From an uncultured Oceanospirillaceae bacterium (GTDB lineage: Bacteria; Pseudomonadota; Gammaproteobacteria; Pseudomonadales; Balneatricaceae), in the NCBI GenBank assembly GCA_937138495.1, contig CAKZPE010000022.1, positions 62,001-126,000 of the forward strand: a stretch of 64,000 nt of DNA. Direction: 5' to 3'. Of this stretch, positions 17,882 to 27,163 are shown piece by piece. The notes below the pieces were generated by a model. It was not told where the DNA came from. It saw nothing but the letters and a program-made list of their open reading frames with translations, and did no database searches. The stretch's first letter is position 1; the number at the start of each line of letters is the position of its first letter. The position numbers and the translations under genes are program-made.

Positions 17882-20482
17882 ATGATGACTCTGAATCCAC
17901 GGTTTCTGAACGCGCCGGTTACTGCCTGTTTGATTATTTCTGCGGTCTCGCTGACCGGTGACGCAGTCGCTGGTCAGCAGGCAGGTGTCAAATGGCAACC
18001 CTGGCTGGAGATAGGCGGTTTTACCGGCACAGATAACGTCAGCCGGGGTGAAGCTGCTTTGTTTGTGCCACTGTTCCAGCGTGAAGACCGCATGGTGTTT
18101 ACTGAGATTCGCGGCAAATTATTCACGGAGGGAAGCCGGGAAGGTAATTTGGCGCTGGGTTACCGGCAGATGCTGGATTCAGGTTGGAACCTGGGCGGCT
18201 GGGTCGGTTTTGATGCGCGCACCTCCGAGTCTGATAACCGTTTCCGGCAGGTTGCTGCGGGGCTGGAAGCCCTGAGCGCCGACTGGGATTTTCGTTTCAA
18301 TGGTTACTATCCGTTATCTGATGCTAAAACCTACGACACCCCCGTATCAGCTGAACTGATCGGTAATCAGCTATTCATTAACGGTGCGGCAGAAGTCCCC
18401 TTACACGGGGTGGATTTGGAGGGCGGTTACCGCCTGCCGGTGAATCTGGGAGCCGGCAGCGAACTGTGGATACACGGCGGCGGTTTCTGGTTTGATGACG
18501 AGCTGGCCGCTGAGTCGGTTACCGGCCCGAAGGTACGGACACAGTGGCGACTGAACAATTTTTTTTCGGCAATCCCCGGTTCATCCCTAACCTTGGAAGC
18601 CGGTTACAGCCATGATCAGGTGCGGGACGATAACTGGGAAGTTGGCCTGAAACTGACCATTCCGCTCGTGCCGGAACATGACCGCCCAGCCAGCCGTTTA
18701 TCGGTTCAGGAACAGCGGATGCTGGCGGCGCTGGAAAGAGACACGGATATCGTTTCAGCGGATTCTGGCCGCGAAGTGGTAGAGGATGCCACCACCGGTG
18801 TTGCGTTATCAGAAGTGGCCTTTGTGGCGGATGATGCCGGGCTGACTCAGGCAATCAACAAGGGTGGTAATACCTTAATTGTACTGGACGGTACTGCCGG
18901 TACGTTCACCGGTGGTCGTGTGATGTCTGCTGATCAGACATTGGTGGGCGGTGCGAGCACTGTGCAGCTCAGGGGGACTAAAACCGGCGGCAGCGGTGTG
19001 TATACGGCGCCGGGAAGCCGTCCGCGTATCAGTCATACGCTTAATGAGGTTGTTTTTCAGGTAGCGGACGGTAATCACTTTATCGGGCTGGATGTCAGCG
19101 GCGCAGGTTTTATGTCCGGCAGTGTTTTTAACCACGGTTTCAGTGACCGGCATCTGGTACAGGAAGCCATCGGAACTGTATTACCCCGTCAGACGCTGGC
19201 GTTTGATGATGTTAATATTTCCGACGTTGGCGGTGACGGTATTCAGTTAGGGGGCGCATCGGATCTGACATTACGGGCCAATAGTGTTGATATGCATCAG
19301 ATCAGCGGTTCCGGTTTTGATTTTACCGGTCCGGGCGGGTTGGTAAATGCGGACACGGTTCATCTGGATGTGCAGCTGAATGACATAACGCTTCATGATA
19401 TAGGTCAGACCGGTATTGATTTTTCGGGTTCGGTTCAGGGTTTCAAAACAGGGACGGGCATTCTCAGATTTAACGGTTTGGATATAGCCAATACCGGTGA
19501 AGACGGGATCAGTATGCGCAGCGCCTTTCACCGTTTTGCGAACGGAACGGCAGACTTTGATATTGACTTCAACAACGTCACTATTGATACCGTTGGCATA
19601 ATTGATCCCGCATCACGGGGCTTCAATATGTCTAACTTTTTCGATCAGTTTCATGGTGGTAACGGTAAGCTCAAGCTTGGCTTTAATAACGTGACTGTGC
19701 GGGGGACACCGGGTACAGCCATTGCCCTGAACGGTTCTTTTGATGAGTTTGATAATGCGGTGTCAGATATAGATATCGCAATGAATAATGTCACCATTGA
19801 AGATGCTGGTTTTGCCGGAGCTGGAGAGGGGATCTATTTTGGCGGCGGATTTGATGAAGCAACCGGTGCTACTCTGACAGCCAATCTGGCCCTGAGTAAC
19901 ATTACCATTAACCGGGTCGCCGATGACGGTATCAACCTGTCAGTGTTTGATGAGTTTACCGACAGCACATTAAACGTACAGCTGATGCTGGATACTATTA
20001 CCGTTACGGATGCCGGCCTTCTGAACCCTAATGCAGATGCTATTGATCTGAGTGGCGCATTCGATGAAACGGTCAACAGTACGGTCAACAGCACAACCGT
20101 TTTGCAAAACATTGTTATTAATGGTGCACCAAACGGTTTAGACATCAGCCATGCCTATGATGAAATTACCAATTCACGGGGGGCGGCAACGCTGGCACTG
20201 CGGAATATTCAGGTAAGCAATGTCAGCCTGGATTACGGTGTGGCACTGCGGGATTCTTTTAATCAGTTCACAGCGATACCGGCGAATGCATTGAGCTACC
20301 GGGTTGAGCTGGATAACATTCGGGTGGATAACACCGCCGGCCCGGGCGTGTCGTTCGATGGCTCAGGCGATAATCTGGACATTAGCCGTCAGTTATTGCT
20401 AAGCAATCTGAACCTGACGAATACCGCCGCTCCGGCGCTTGATCTGACAAACCTGCAAGGCTTTACCCTGACTCAGCAATAA
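17882..20482 (+). CDS. Inverse autotransporter with beta-helix repeat passenger
   Basis: 866 residues from ATG 17882; the frame is open further upstream but this start gives a signal peptide ending near GDAVAG. Residues about 30-280 form an intimin/invasin-type beta-barrel (WLEIGGFTGTDNVSRGEAALF, GWNLGGWVGFDARTS, RFNGYYPLSD, the HDQVRDDNWEVGLKLTIPL end), with the barrel N-terminal, as in type Ve secretion. The passenger (about 370-866) is built from roughly 45-residue repeats of the form NNVTIxxxGxxGIxLSGxFDEF, predicted to make a right-handed parallel beta-helix. The usual passengers are Ig-like domains. No LysM domain is seen. Probable surface adhesin or glycan-binding protein. Stand-alone gene with its own terminator. 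Confidence 0.85.
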   Translation: MMTLNPRFLNAPVTACLIISAVSLTGDAVAGQQAGVKWQPWLEIGGFTGTDNVSRGEAALFVPLFQREDRMVFTEIRGKLFTEGSREGNLALGYRQMLDSGWNLGGWVGFDARTSESDNRFRQVAAGLEALSADWDFRFNGYYPLSDAKTYDTPVSAELIGNQLFINGAAEVPLHGVDLEGGYRLPVNLGAGSELWIHGGGFWFDDELAAESVTGPKVRTQWRLNNFFSAIPGSSLTLEAGYSHDQVRDDNWEVGLKLTIPLVPEHDRPASRLSVQEQRMLAALERDTDIVSADSGREVVEDATTGVALSEVAFVADDAGLTQAINKGGNTLIVLDGTAGTFTGGRVMSADQTLVGGASTVQLRGTKTGGSGVYTAPGSRPRISHTLNEVVFQVADGNHFIGLDVSGAGFMSGSVFNHGFSDRHLVQEAIGTVLPRQTLAFDDVNISDVGGDGIQLGGASDLTLRANSVDMHQISGSGFDFTGPGGLVNADTVHLDVQLNDITLHDIGQTGIDFSGSVQGFKTGTGILRFNGLDIANTGEDGISMRSAFHRFANGTADFDIDFNNVTIDTVGIIDPASRGFNMSNFFDQFHGGNGKLKLGFNNVTVRGTPGTAIALNGSFDEFDNAVSDIDIAMNNVTIEDAGFAGAGEGIYFGGGFDEATGATLTANLALSNITINRVADDGINLSVFDEFTDSTLNVQLMLDTITVTDAGLLNPNADAIDLSGAFDETVNSTVNSTTVLQNIVINGAPNGLDISHAYDEITNSRGAATLALRNIQVSNVSLDYGVALRDSFNQFTAIPANALSYRVELDNIRVDNTAGPGVSFDGSGDNLDISRQLLLSNLNLTNTAAPALDLTNLQGFTLTQQ

Positions 20483-20507
20483 CCGGATAGCTGTTATCCG
20501 GGAGTCC

Positions 20508-20536
20508 AACCGGCAGCCGCAAGGCTGCCGGTTTTT
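20508..20536 (+). terminator. Terminator after autotransporter gene
   Basis: Perfect stem AACCGGCAGCC / GGCTGCCGGTT around a GCAA loop and six Ts. A second stem, CCGGATA/TATCCGG, lies just before it. Confidence 0.93.
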
Positions 20537-20691
20537 TGTAGTATATCTGAACGGTTAATCAGATCTGACGGAAGGCGTTGTGATAACTCTTTCAGTAACA
20601 TTTCAGTTACAGGTGTTTATATACTGATCAATGAGGAGCAGTTTTTCCTCACATCTCATTAACCGGATAGCAGGGATAAGGAGGATCGGTT

Positions 20692-21144
20692 ATGGACGGC
20701 ATTTCACATATTACTTCAGCAGCGGTCGGCCAGGTCACTGCTACCGCACCCGTCAGCAGAGCTGAACGGGCCATTGCCGCATATACAGAAAGTCTGGAGC
20801 CGGAGCGTACTGAGCGCCCGGGTGTACAGGTGAGTATCAGTGATGCAGGCCGCGAAGCGCTGGCCCGGGAACAACTGGCACTGGAACGTCTGAGTGAAGA
20901 GCGAATCGAGGTTCAGCGTCAGCGCGAACTGGATAACGATGCCTTTATAAGACAGCTGGATCAGATTCGCCTGAATGATTTTATCCTGGCGGCACAGAAG
21001 TATTCACAGTTTGGTCTGGCGAACACACCCATCGACCGGCGTTATGATGTCGATGAGTTTGAAAGTGCCGATAACCGGGTACTCAGAACCGGGCAGCCAT
21101 CAACGGTTACTTATTATAATCAGGCTGATTCAGGGATGACCTGA
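20692..21144 (+). CDS. Hypothetical protein with charged coiled coil
   Basis: 150 residues, no signal peptide or membrane helix. The middle (about 58-90) is a strongly charged helix (EALAREQLALERLSEERIEV) likely to form a coiled coil. The N-terminus is Ala/Thr-rich and the C-terminus is acidic. It begins with an excellent ribosome-binding site (AAGGAGG, 8 nt before ATG). The motif VQVSISDAGREAL resembles that of small flagellar or regulatory proteins of marine gammaproteobacteria, but I cannot assign a family. It stands alone between two terminators. Confidence 0.7.
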   Translation: MDGISHITSAAVGQVTATAPVSRAERAIAAYTESLEPERTERPGVQVSISDAGREALAREQLALERLSEERIEVQRQRELDNDAFIRQLDQIRLNDFILAAQKYSQFGLANTPIDRRYDVDEFESADNRVLRTGQPSTVTYYNQADSGMT

Positions 21145-21162
21145 AGCCGGTAGTTGCTTATT

Positions 21163-21181
21163 GGGGAAGGGTAATTTCCCC
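21163..21181 (+). terminator. Possible weak terminator
   Basis: GGGGAA / TTCCCC hairpin with a 7-base loop, 19 bp after the hypothetical gene, followed only by ATTTC. Low strength. Confidence 0.35.
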
Positions 21182-21269
21182 ATTTCAGGTAACTCATACA
21201 TCAGACTGTTTTTAAAGCGCTTTTATCTGCTTATACTGTAGCCCGTCTCTTTCAAATAAAGGCTGGCAG

Positions 21270-22040
21270 ATGAGTTGTATGCGTAAGTACTTTATCGTTA
21301 GGTGGGTAGCCCCGTTACTGTTGCTGATGGTGTCCGGTGCTGTCAGAGCATCGGATACGTTGCCGCTGGCCAGTGGCGACTGGCCACCCTATACACAAAA
21401 TGTATCCGGTGATCATGGTTTAGCGACTGAAATTGTCAGTGCAGTGGCAGCGGAAATGGGTATGCAAGCGCATATACAGTGGCTTCCCTGGAAGCGTAAT
21501 GAAGTACTGCTCAGACAGGGGCGCGTGTTTGCGGCTTTTCCTTACCGTAAAACGGTTGACCGTCACCGTGAGTTTGCTTTTTCTGATCCGCTGATATTTA
21601 CATCAACCCGGTTATTTTATAATGCAGAAAGTACCGCACCGGTTCCGTTCGAAACTTTTGCTGACTTGCGGAATGTGCTGATAGGCGGCGTACGCGGTTA
21701 CAGCTATGTCAAAGAATTCGAAAGTGTCGGTGTGAATCTTACGGTGGTGAATTCCGATGCTCAACTGGTGAAAATGCTGGCCTCACAGCGGGTGGATTTC
21801 GCTGCCATGGATACCCTGGGTGGTCGGTTACTGTTAACCGACATGTTAGGGGAGCGCCAGGCCAGTTATCAAATGTTGCCAAAGCCTTTATACAGTAAGA
21901 GTGCTTCACGGCTGATGGTGTCCCGTCAATATCCGGGTTATCAGCGTTTACTGAAGGATTTTAACCGTGCACTGGCGCGGATAAAGCAGCAGGGCATTTA
22001 TCAGAAAATTCTTCAGAAATATCAGTTCGTTGAAGAGTAG
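21270..22040 (+). CDS. Orphan periplasmic solute-binding protein, family 3
   Basis: 256 residues with a signal peptide ending near VRASDT. The mature part carries the family features: GDWPPYT near the start, GLATEIVSAVAAEMG, then FSDPLIFTSTRLFY and a C-terminal GIYQKILQKY. It resembles polar-amino-acid binding proteins but has no transporter genes beside it. A second ATG three codons in (MRKYF) is an alternative start. Ribosome-binding site AAAGG precedes it. Confidence 0.8.
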   Translation: MSCMRKYFIVRWVAPLLLLMVSGAVRASDTLPLASGDWPPYTQNVSGDHGLATEIVSAVAAEMGMQAHIQWLPWKRNEVLLRQGRVFAAFPYRKTVDRHREFAFSDPLIFTSTRLFYNAESTAPVPFETFADLRNVLIGGVRGYSYVKEFESVGVNLTVVNSDAQLVKMLASQRVDFAAMDTLGGRLLLTDMLGERQASYQMLPKPLYSKSASRLMVSRQYPGYQRLLKDFNRALARIKQQGIYQKILQKYQFVEE

Positions 22041-22348
22041 CAACAAAACAGATATCTGACTAACGCGTTTTTTCTAACGGTAAACAGCTTGTCTCAGAGT
22101 AATGGTTGTTTAATCCACCGCCGTTAAGCGGCAGGCTGGAGCGGGCTGATCTTCTGGTAAGTTATCATTTTTCCCCCCAACTAAAACCGGCATGCATGAG
22201 TGCTGAGTTCTCACACTGTTCTGTCCGGGTGGAATGCTGCCGGCCGGACCGGTTGTCTTGAGTGCATCAGCTGCATTCCTTCATTTTTCTTTTCCTTAAT
22301 GACATTTATGTATGGCGTTTTCAAAAAGAACAATAACTGTTCCCGTAT
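22041..22348. other. Non-coding stretch upstream of the metal-importer operon
   Basis: About 308 bp. A 63-codon frame starting at 22200 has no ribosome-binding site and runs through the Zur-type operator, so it is not accepted. No other structure was found. Confidence 0.4.
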
Positions 22349-22372
22349 GAATTGTTATAACATAACTTTTTC
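22349..22372. promoter_or_regulatory. Zur-type operator upstream of family-5 ABC importer
   Basis: The core TGTTATAACATAAC (22353-22366), flanked by GAAT and TTTTTC, matches the gammaproteobacterial Zur palindrome (GTTATA/TATAAC core) with few changes. It ends 31 bp before the ATG of the binding-protein gene, where repressor binding would block transcription. A perfect copy of the same type of site occurs before zevA at 29636-29656. Confidence 0.65.
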
Positions 22373-22403
22373 ATTGTGTTGTTATGTGTAAGGAATTGAA
22401 CAG

Positions 22404-23936
22404 ATGTTGAAGGTTATTTCCGTGCTGGGCGTAGCTGGTACCTTGTTGTTATCAGCACCTTTACTGGCAGAGCCGACGAAGGAAAATACGTTAACGATTA
22501 AGGGGCAGTTTGAATTTGCCAGCCTTGATCCTACCCGCAGAGGCTATGTATTTCAGCGGATGCAGGTGCTTGAAACCCTGGTGAATGTAGACTCTCAGGG
22601 TAACCTGACGCCGGGTCTGGCCAGCAAGTGGGAGGTCAGCGAAGATGGAAAAGCCTGGACCTTTACCCTGCAGCCTGACGTTAAGTTTCATGACGGGTCG
22701 TCACTGGATGCTGCTGCGGTAGTTAACAGCCTGAATATTGCCCGCGCTAAGCCGGGTTTAATGCAGGGGGCGCCGATTACCGGCATTGAAGTGCTCGACC
22801 CGCAGCGCATACAGGTAAACCTGGCGAACCCATACAGCCCGTTAGGGGCCATCATGGCGAACTATTCAACTGCGATTTTGGCACCGAAGGCGTTTGATGC
22901 CGATGCCAATGTGGTGTCAGTCATTGGTACCGGACCATTTACAGCCTACGAAATTGCTATGCCGCATAAGTTGGTGGTGGAGCGCTTTGCGGATTACTGG
23001 GGTAAGAAGGCTTCTATTGAATATGCCAGCTATCTGACAGGCCACCGTGCTGAAAGTCGTGTCCTGCAGGTTCGCAGCGGAGAAGGTGACATTGTATTCG
23101 GCCTGGATGCTGCTTCAGTGCCTGCGCTGCGAATGCTGCCTCAGGTGAATATTCTGCGCAGTGATTTACCGCGGGTGTTATCCATTAAACTGAATCTGGC
23201 GCATCCGATGCTGGCAAGTAAATTAAGCCGTGAGGCGCTTAGCTTAGCAATCAACCGTCAGGGCATTGCGTCTGCAGTATTGCGTAGCCCTGAGTCGGCC
23301 ACAGCCCAGTTATTGCCGTCTTATATGTCTGACTGGCATATCGGTGATACCTCTGCAGAGCAGGATCTTAAGCGTGCCGAATCTCTGCTGTTGTCTGAAG
23401 GCTGGCAGAAAAACAGTGATGGCTGGATGGAAAAAGCCGGTCAGCCCTTTGAGCTGACGCTGATTACCTATGCTGACCGTCCGGAGCTGGTGACCGTGGC
23501 AACTGCTTTACAGGATCAGTGGAAACGCATCGGGGTGAAGCTGAATGTGAATGTTACTAACTCCAGTGCGATTCCTTCAGGGCATCAGGACGGCTCACTG
23601 GAAGTAGCGCTGATCGCCCGGAATTACGGCACGATTGCTGATCCGCTGGGTGTACTGATTAAGGATTTTGGTAACAGCAGTGGCGGCGACTGGGGAAGCA
23701 TGAACTGGTCAAAGCCAGCCATTCAGGCGTCTTTAGGGCAACTGGTTCAGCAGAACGATACTGCTAAGTATCGTCAGCAGGCGCAGCAAATTGCCAAAGC
23801 GATTTATGAAGATAAGCCGCTGATTGCCATCGCTCATTATGTGCAGCACACCGCCGTGCAGAAAGAAGTAGAGGGCTTCCGCTTTGATCCGTATGAGCGC
23901 AGCTACTATCTGAATGAAATTAAGTGGAACCGTTAA
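22404..23936 (+). CDS. ABC importer binding protein, family 5 (NikA/DppA-like)
   Basis: 510 residues with a signal peptide (ends near LLAEPT). It carries the family-5 signatures WEVSEDGKAWTFTLQPDVKFHDG and FADYWGK, the usual order for peptide, nickel or metallophore binding proteins. It heads a tightly coupled operon of two permeases and a double ATPase: its TAA overlaps the ATG of the first permease. The Zur-type box upstream suggests import of zinc, nickel or a metal-chelate complex under zinc limitation (inference). No nicotianamine-synthase-like gene for an opine metallophore is nearby, so a scavenged chelate is possible; peptide transport remains an alternative. Confidence 0.85.
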   Translation: MLKVISVLGVAGTLLLSAPLLAEPTKENTLTIKGQFEFASLDPTRRGYVFQRMQVLETLVNVDSQGNLTPGLASKWEVSEDGKAWTFTLQPDVKFHDGSSLDAAAVVNSLNIARAKPGLMQGAPITGIEVLDPQRIQVNLANPYSPLGAIMANYSTAILAPKAFDADANVVSVIGTGPFTAYEIAMPHKLVVERFADYWGKKASIEYASYLTGHRAESRVLQVRSGEGDIVFGLDAASVPALRMLPQVNILRSDLPRVLSIKLNLAHPMLASKLSREALSLAINRQGIASAVLRSPESATAQLLPSYMSDWHIGDTSAEQDLKRAESLLLSEGWQKNSDGWMEKAGQPFELTLITYADRPELVTVATALQDQWKRIGVKLNVNVTNSSAIPSGHQDGSLEVALIARNYGTIADPLGVLIKDFGNSSGGDWGSMNWSKPAIQASLGQLVQQNDTAKYRQQAQQIAKAIYEDKPLIAIAHYVQHTAVQKEVEGFRFDPYERSYYLNEIKWNR

Positions 23937-24871
23937 TGACGCAGTTGTTATTTAAACGTCTGCTTCAGCTGTTAGGTGTTGCCTGGGGAGTCAGCACCCT
24001 GACGTTTTTGCTGATGCGAAGCCTGCCGGGGGATATGGCCTATCGAATTGCGGCGGGGCGCTATGGCATGGATGCGGTTGATACCACGTCCGCGGATCTG
24101 GTCAGGGCTGAGTTAGGCCTTGATCAGGGGCCGTTCCGTGCATATCTGCAATGGTTCTCAGATCTGTTAACCGGCAATCTGGGGAATTCTCTGGTGAGTG
24201 GTATGCCGGTGGTCGATGAACTCTGGCATATGCTGAGTCATTCATTCTATCTGGCGATGGCCGGCGTTGTGTTATCTATGCTGATTGCGGTGCCTTTAGG
24301 CGTCGCAACAGCATGGTGGGGCGGTTGGTTTGACCGTTTGATGCTGACCCTTTCTACTCTGATGCGGGCGTTACCGGTATTTGTAACCGGCTTGCTGGTG
24401 ATCATTTTGTTTGCGCTGGAGTTACAGTGGTTTCCGGTTGCCGGTTTTGGCAGTGTTAGCCATCTGGTTCTGCCAGCGATTGCTCTGGGGCTCAGTCTGG
24501 CGGCAGTTTCCAACCGGGTAGTGCACAACGAAGCGCGCAAGGTTATGCAAAGCCCTTTCTTCGAATTTGCCCGCACCAAAGGACTGAGCAACTGGCAGGT
24601 GCTGTACCGTCATGGTGTGAGAAACCTGGCGGTGCCAGTGGTTGCGTTCATGGGGATTCAGCTGATCATGCTGGTGGAAGGGGTTGTGATGATTGAATCA
24701 CTCTTCTCCTGGCCCGGTGTGGGACATGGTCTGGCGCATGCTATTTTTGCCCGCGACATTCCTGTTATTCAGGGAGCTGCTCTGATGATGGGCATACTCT
24801 TTGTGCTTCTGAATACGGCCGTTGATATTGCCTGCTACTGTCTGGATCCGCGGGGAGGGCGACTGCAATGA
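23936..24871 (+). CDS. ABC importer permease 1 (NikB/DppB-like)
   Basis: 311 residues from the ATG that overlaps the upstream stop (TAATG). Six membrane helices in the NikB order: a first helix (LLFKRLLQLLGVAWGVSTL), a periplasmic loop with ADLVRAELGLDQGP, and the cytoplasmic coupling motif EARKVMQSPFFEFARTKGLS, then VEGVVMIESLFSWPGVGHGL. It forms the channel with the next permease. The start of the next gene overlaps its end by 4 bp. Confidence 0.92.
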   Translation: MTQLLFKRLLQLLGVAWGVSTLTFLLMRSLPGDMAYRIAAGRYGMDAVDTTSADLVRAELGLDQGPFRAYLQWFSDLLTGNLGNSLVSGMPVVDELWHMLSHSFYLAMAGVVLSMLIAVPLGVATAWWGGWFDRLMLTLSTLMRALPVFVTGLLVIILFALELQWFPVAGFGSVSHLVLPAIALGLSLAAVSNRVVHNEARKVMQSPFFEFARTKGLSNWQVLYRHGVRNLAVPVVAFMGIQLIMLVEGVVMIESLFSWPGVGHGLAHAIFARDIPVIQGAALMMGILFVLLNTAVDIACYCLDPRGGRLQ

Positions 24872-25671
24872 GAGAACGGACGCTTATGAATGCCCGGGGG
24901 CTGGGGCTGCTCCTGCTGACCGTGCTTTGTGTATATAGCTTTGGTACAAGCTTCCTGTTCGCCGGTGACGGTAACAGTCAGAATCTGAATCATATACTGA
25001 GCATTCCCAATGCCGAGTTTTTGCTGGGGACTGATCATTTTGGCCGCAATATGTGGTTAAGGCTGGCGGATGCACTGCAGCTATCACTGTTTCTGGCGCT
25101 GGCCTGTGTGCTGACATCCGTCGTGACAGGCGTAATCCTGGGGGTGCTGGCAGCAACCCGGGGAGGCTGGATCGACAGGCTGATCGATATGTTGGTGACG
25201 CTGATTATGGCATTACCCGGGCTGGTACTGGTGATGATTTTTGCATCCATCGCGCCGGGATCTTTGCTGGTGCTGTATATTGCCATTGCGCTGATCCAGT
25301 GGGTTGAGTATTTCCGCCTGACCCGGGCTGTTATTCAGCGGGTAGATACTTCACCGGCGGTAGAGTCTTCCCGGTTAATGGGTTTTGGTTTGTGGTACCT
25401 GTTCCGCCGTCATTACTGGCCTGTGCTGGCACCGCAATTGCTCACGCTGGCTGCTTTTGGTGCCGCCAATGCTGTACTGATGATGGCATCGCTGGGTTTT
25501 GTGTACGTGGGAATCCAGCCGCCGACGGCCGAGCTGGGGCAAATGATTGTTGAACTCTTCCCTTATTATCAGGAAGCGCCCTGGCTGTTAGCACAGCCAT
25601 TACTGGCGTTGGCGTTACTGGTACTGGCTTTCCATCTTTGTGGCAGGAGGGGCGCTGATGCACCTGATTAA
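24868..25671 (+). CDS. ABC importer permease 2 (NikC/DppC-like)
   Basis: 267 residues. It has the NikC features LLGTDHFGRNMWLRLADALQ after the first helix, five further membrane helices and a coupling segment (RVDTSPAVESSRLMGFG). The ATG overlaps the preceding stop (ATGA), and its own end overlaps the ATPase start by 14 bp, so all four genes are translationally linked. Confidence 0.92.
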   Translation: MRERTLMNARGLGLLLLTVLCVYSFGTSFLFAGDGNSQNLNHILSIPNAEFLLGTDHFGRNMWLRLADALQLSLFLALACVLTSVVTGVILGVLAATRGGWIDRLIDMLVTLIMALPGLVLVMIFASIAPGSLLVLYIAIALIQWVEYFRLTRAVIQRVDTSPAVESSRLMGFGLWYLFRRHYWPVLAPQLLTLAAFGAANAVLMMASLGFVYVGIQPPTAELGQMIVELFPYYQEAPWLLAQPLLALALLVLAFHLCGRRGADAPD

Positions 25672-27046
25672 GACAACAGATCTGGCCGTTTATGCGGGTA
25701 ATGTTGAATTACTGCAACCGTTGAGCCTGACCCTGAATAAAGGCGAGCGTTTGACGATTCTGGGGCAGACCGGTTCAGGTAAAAGCCTGCTGGCTCAGGC
25801 GATAATGGGGAACCTGTCTGAATCCTTACACTGTGAAGGAAATGTTGAACTGTTCGGCAAGTCCCGGAGCCTCAGTGAACGCAAGGCGCTCTGGGGGCGG
25901 CAGTTAACCCTGTTACCGCAGGAACCCTGGAATGCGCTATCACCGCTGATGACGGCCCGCAACCAACTGAAAGAAACCTATCGGTTGGTGAGGGGGCTTG
26001 CTGAAAGTGCTGCCCGTACCCGAACTGAAGAGGATCTGAATCAGTTTGAGTTACAGGCAGGTGCGGATAAGCGGGTTGATCAGCTCTCCGGCGGGATGGC
26101 ACAACGGGTGGCTATTACCTGTGCAATGGCGGGAGGTGCACAGGTTCTGTTGGCGGATGAACCCACCAAGGGGCTGGATATCTCCCGTCGTGATCATGTT
26201 GTCGGACAACTGAAGGCGCAGGCGGCAGATGGCGTCTTGCTGACCATCACCCATGATGTGGCTGTTGCCCGTCAGACAGGAGGGCGGGTTATGGTGATGA
26301 AAGACGGTGTGTTGCTGGAAGAGGGATTGGCAGAGGACGTCCTCAGCACCCCGCAGCATCCTTATACCCGGGCGCTGATCAGTGCTGATCCGGCTAAGTG
26401 GTGGCAGCCACCGCGACAGGTATTCCCTGAAGACAGTGAAGCTCTGATCAGTGCACGCCAGCTCACGGTTGGACGGGGTGATCAGGCACTGGTTTCCGGG
26501 TTGAATTTTACTGTTCATCCCGGTGAAGTTGTCGGTGTCGTGGGTGACAGTGGTTGCGGTAAAAGTACGTTGGGAGATACCTTGCTCGGGCTGATTCCGC
26601 CTCACTCAGGTTTGGTGGACCGCCAGAAGGGGATCTCTGCCCATCACTGGCAAAAGCTGTATCAGGATCCAACGGCGGCGGTCAGTCATGCGGTACCGCT
26701 CAATGTCTTACTGACGGATCTGGTGCAACTTCATAATCTGGACGCAACATCCGTGCCTGCACTGATGGCACGGTTGGGGCTGAGTGAAACATTGCTTCAG
26801 CGGACAGCCAGTGAAGTATCCGGGGGGGAGTTGCAGCGTTTTTGCCTGTTGCGGATTCTCTTGCTGAAACCGGTATTCCTGTTTGCAGACGAGCCAACAT
26901 CCCGGCTTGATCCTGTGACGACCCGGGAGGTGAGTCAGTTGCTGGTGGACCTGGCAAGAGAGCAGGGCTGTGCGGTGATGCTGGTGAGTCACGATCCGAT
27001 GCTGATAGAAAAGCGCTGCGACCGGGTGATCCAGTTGAGCGCTTAA
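25658..27046 (+). CDS. Fused double ATPase of the family-5 importer (NikD-NikE-like)
   Basis: About 462 residues from ATG 25658 (MHLIKTTDLAVYAG); this start is preferred over one six codons upstream, which lies deeper in the permease gene. Two ABC domains follow each other: Walker A GQTGSGKSLL with signature LSGGMAQRV and Walker B VLLADEPTKGLD, then Walker A GDSGCGKSTL with signature VSGGELQRF and Walker B FLFADEPTSRLD. The oligopeptide-type C-terminal tail HPYTRALI is present after the first domain. Separate DppD/DppF or NikD/NikE genes are more usual; the fusion ensures 1:1 stoichiometry. Confidence 0.92.
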   Translation: MHLIKTTDLAVYAGNVELLQPLSLTLNKGERLTILGQTGSGKSLLAQAIMGNLSESLHCEGNVELFGKSRSLSERKALWGRQLTLLPQEPWNALSPLMTARNQLKETYRLVRGLAESAARTRTEEDLNQFELQAGADKRVDQLSGGMAQRVAITCAMAGGAQVLLADEPTKGLDISRRDHVVGQLKAQAADGVLLTITHDVAVARQTGGRVMVMKDGVLLEEGLAEDVLSTPQHPYTRALISADPAKWWQPPRQVFPEDSEALISARQLTVGRGDQALVSGLNFTVHPGEVVGVVGDSGCGKSTLGDTLLGLIPPHSGLVDRQKGISAHHWQKLYQDPTAAVSHAVPLNVLLTDLVQLHNLDATSVPALMARLGLSETLLQRTASEVSGGELQRFCLLRILLLKPVFLFADEPTSRLDPVTTREVSQLLVDLAREQGCAVMLVSHDPMLIEKRCDRVIQLSA

Positions 27047-27163
27047 TCTCTGTCCGATCAGGGAGGATTCAACTGCAGAGTCAGGCCTTTCTTTTATCTT
27101 TAGATCAATAGAATGATTGAAAGCAGTAAAAGCCAAGGTCTGTCTCTGAATTTTCCATGACCG

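Noticed and set aside
22200..22391. 63-codon open frame before the metal importer
   Set aside because: It runs through the Zur-type operator and lacks a ribosome-binding site.
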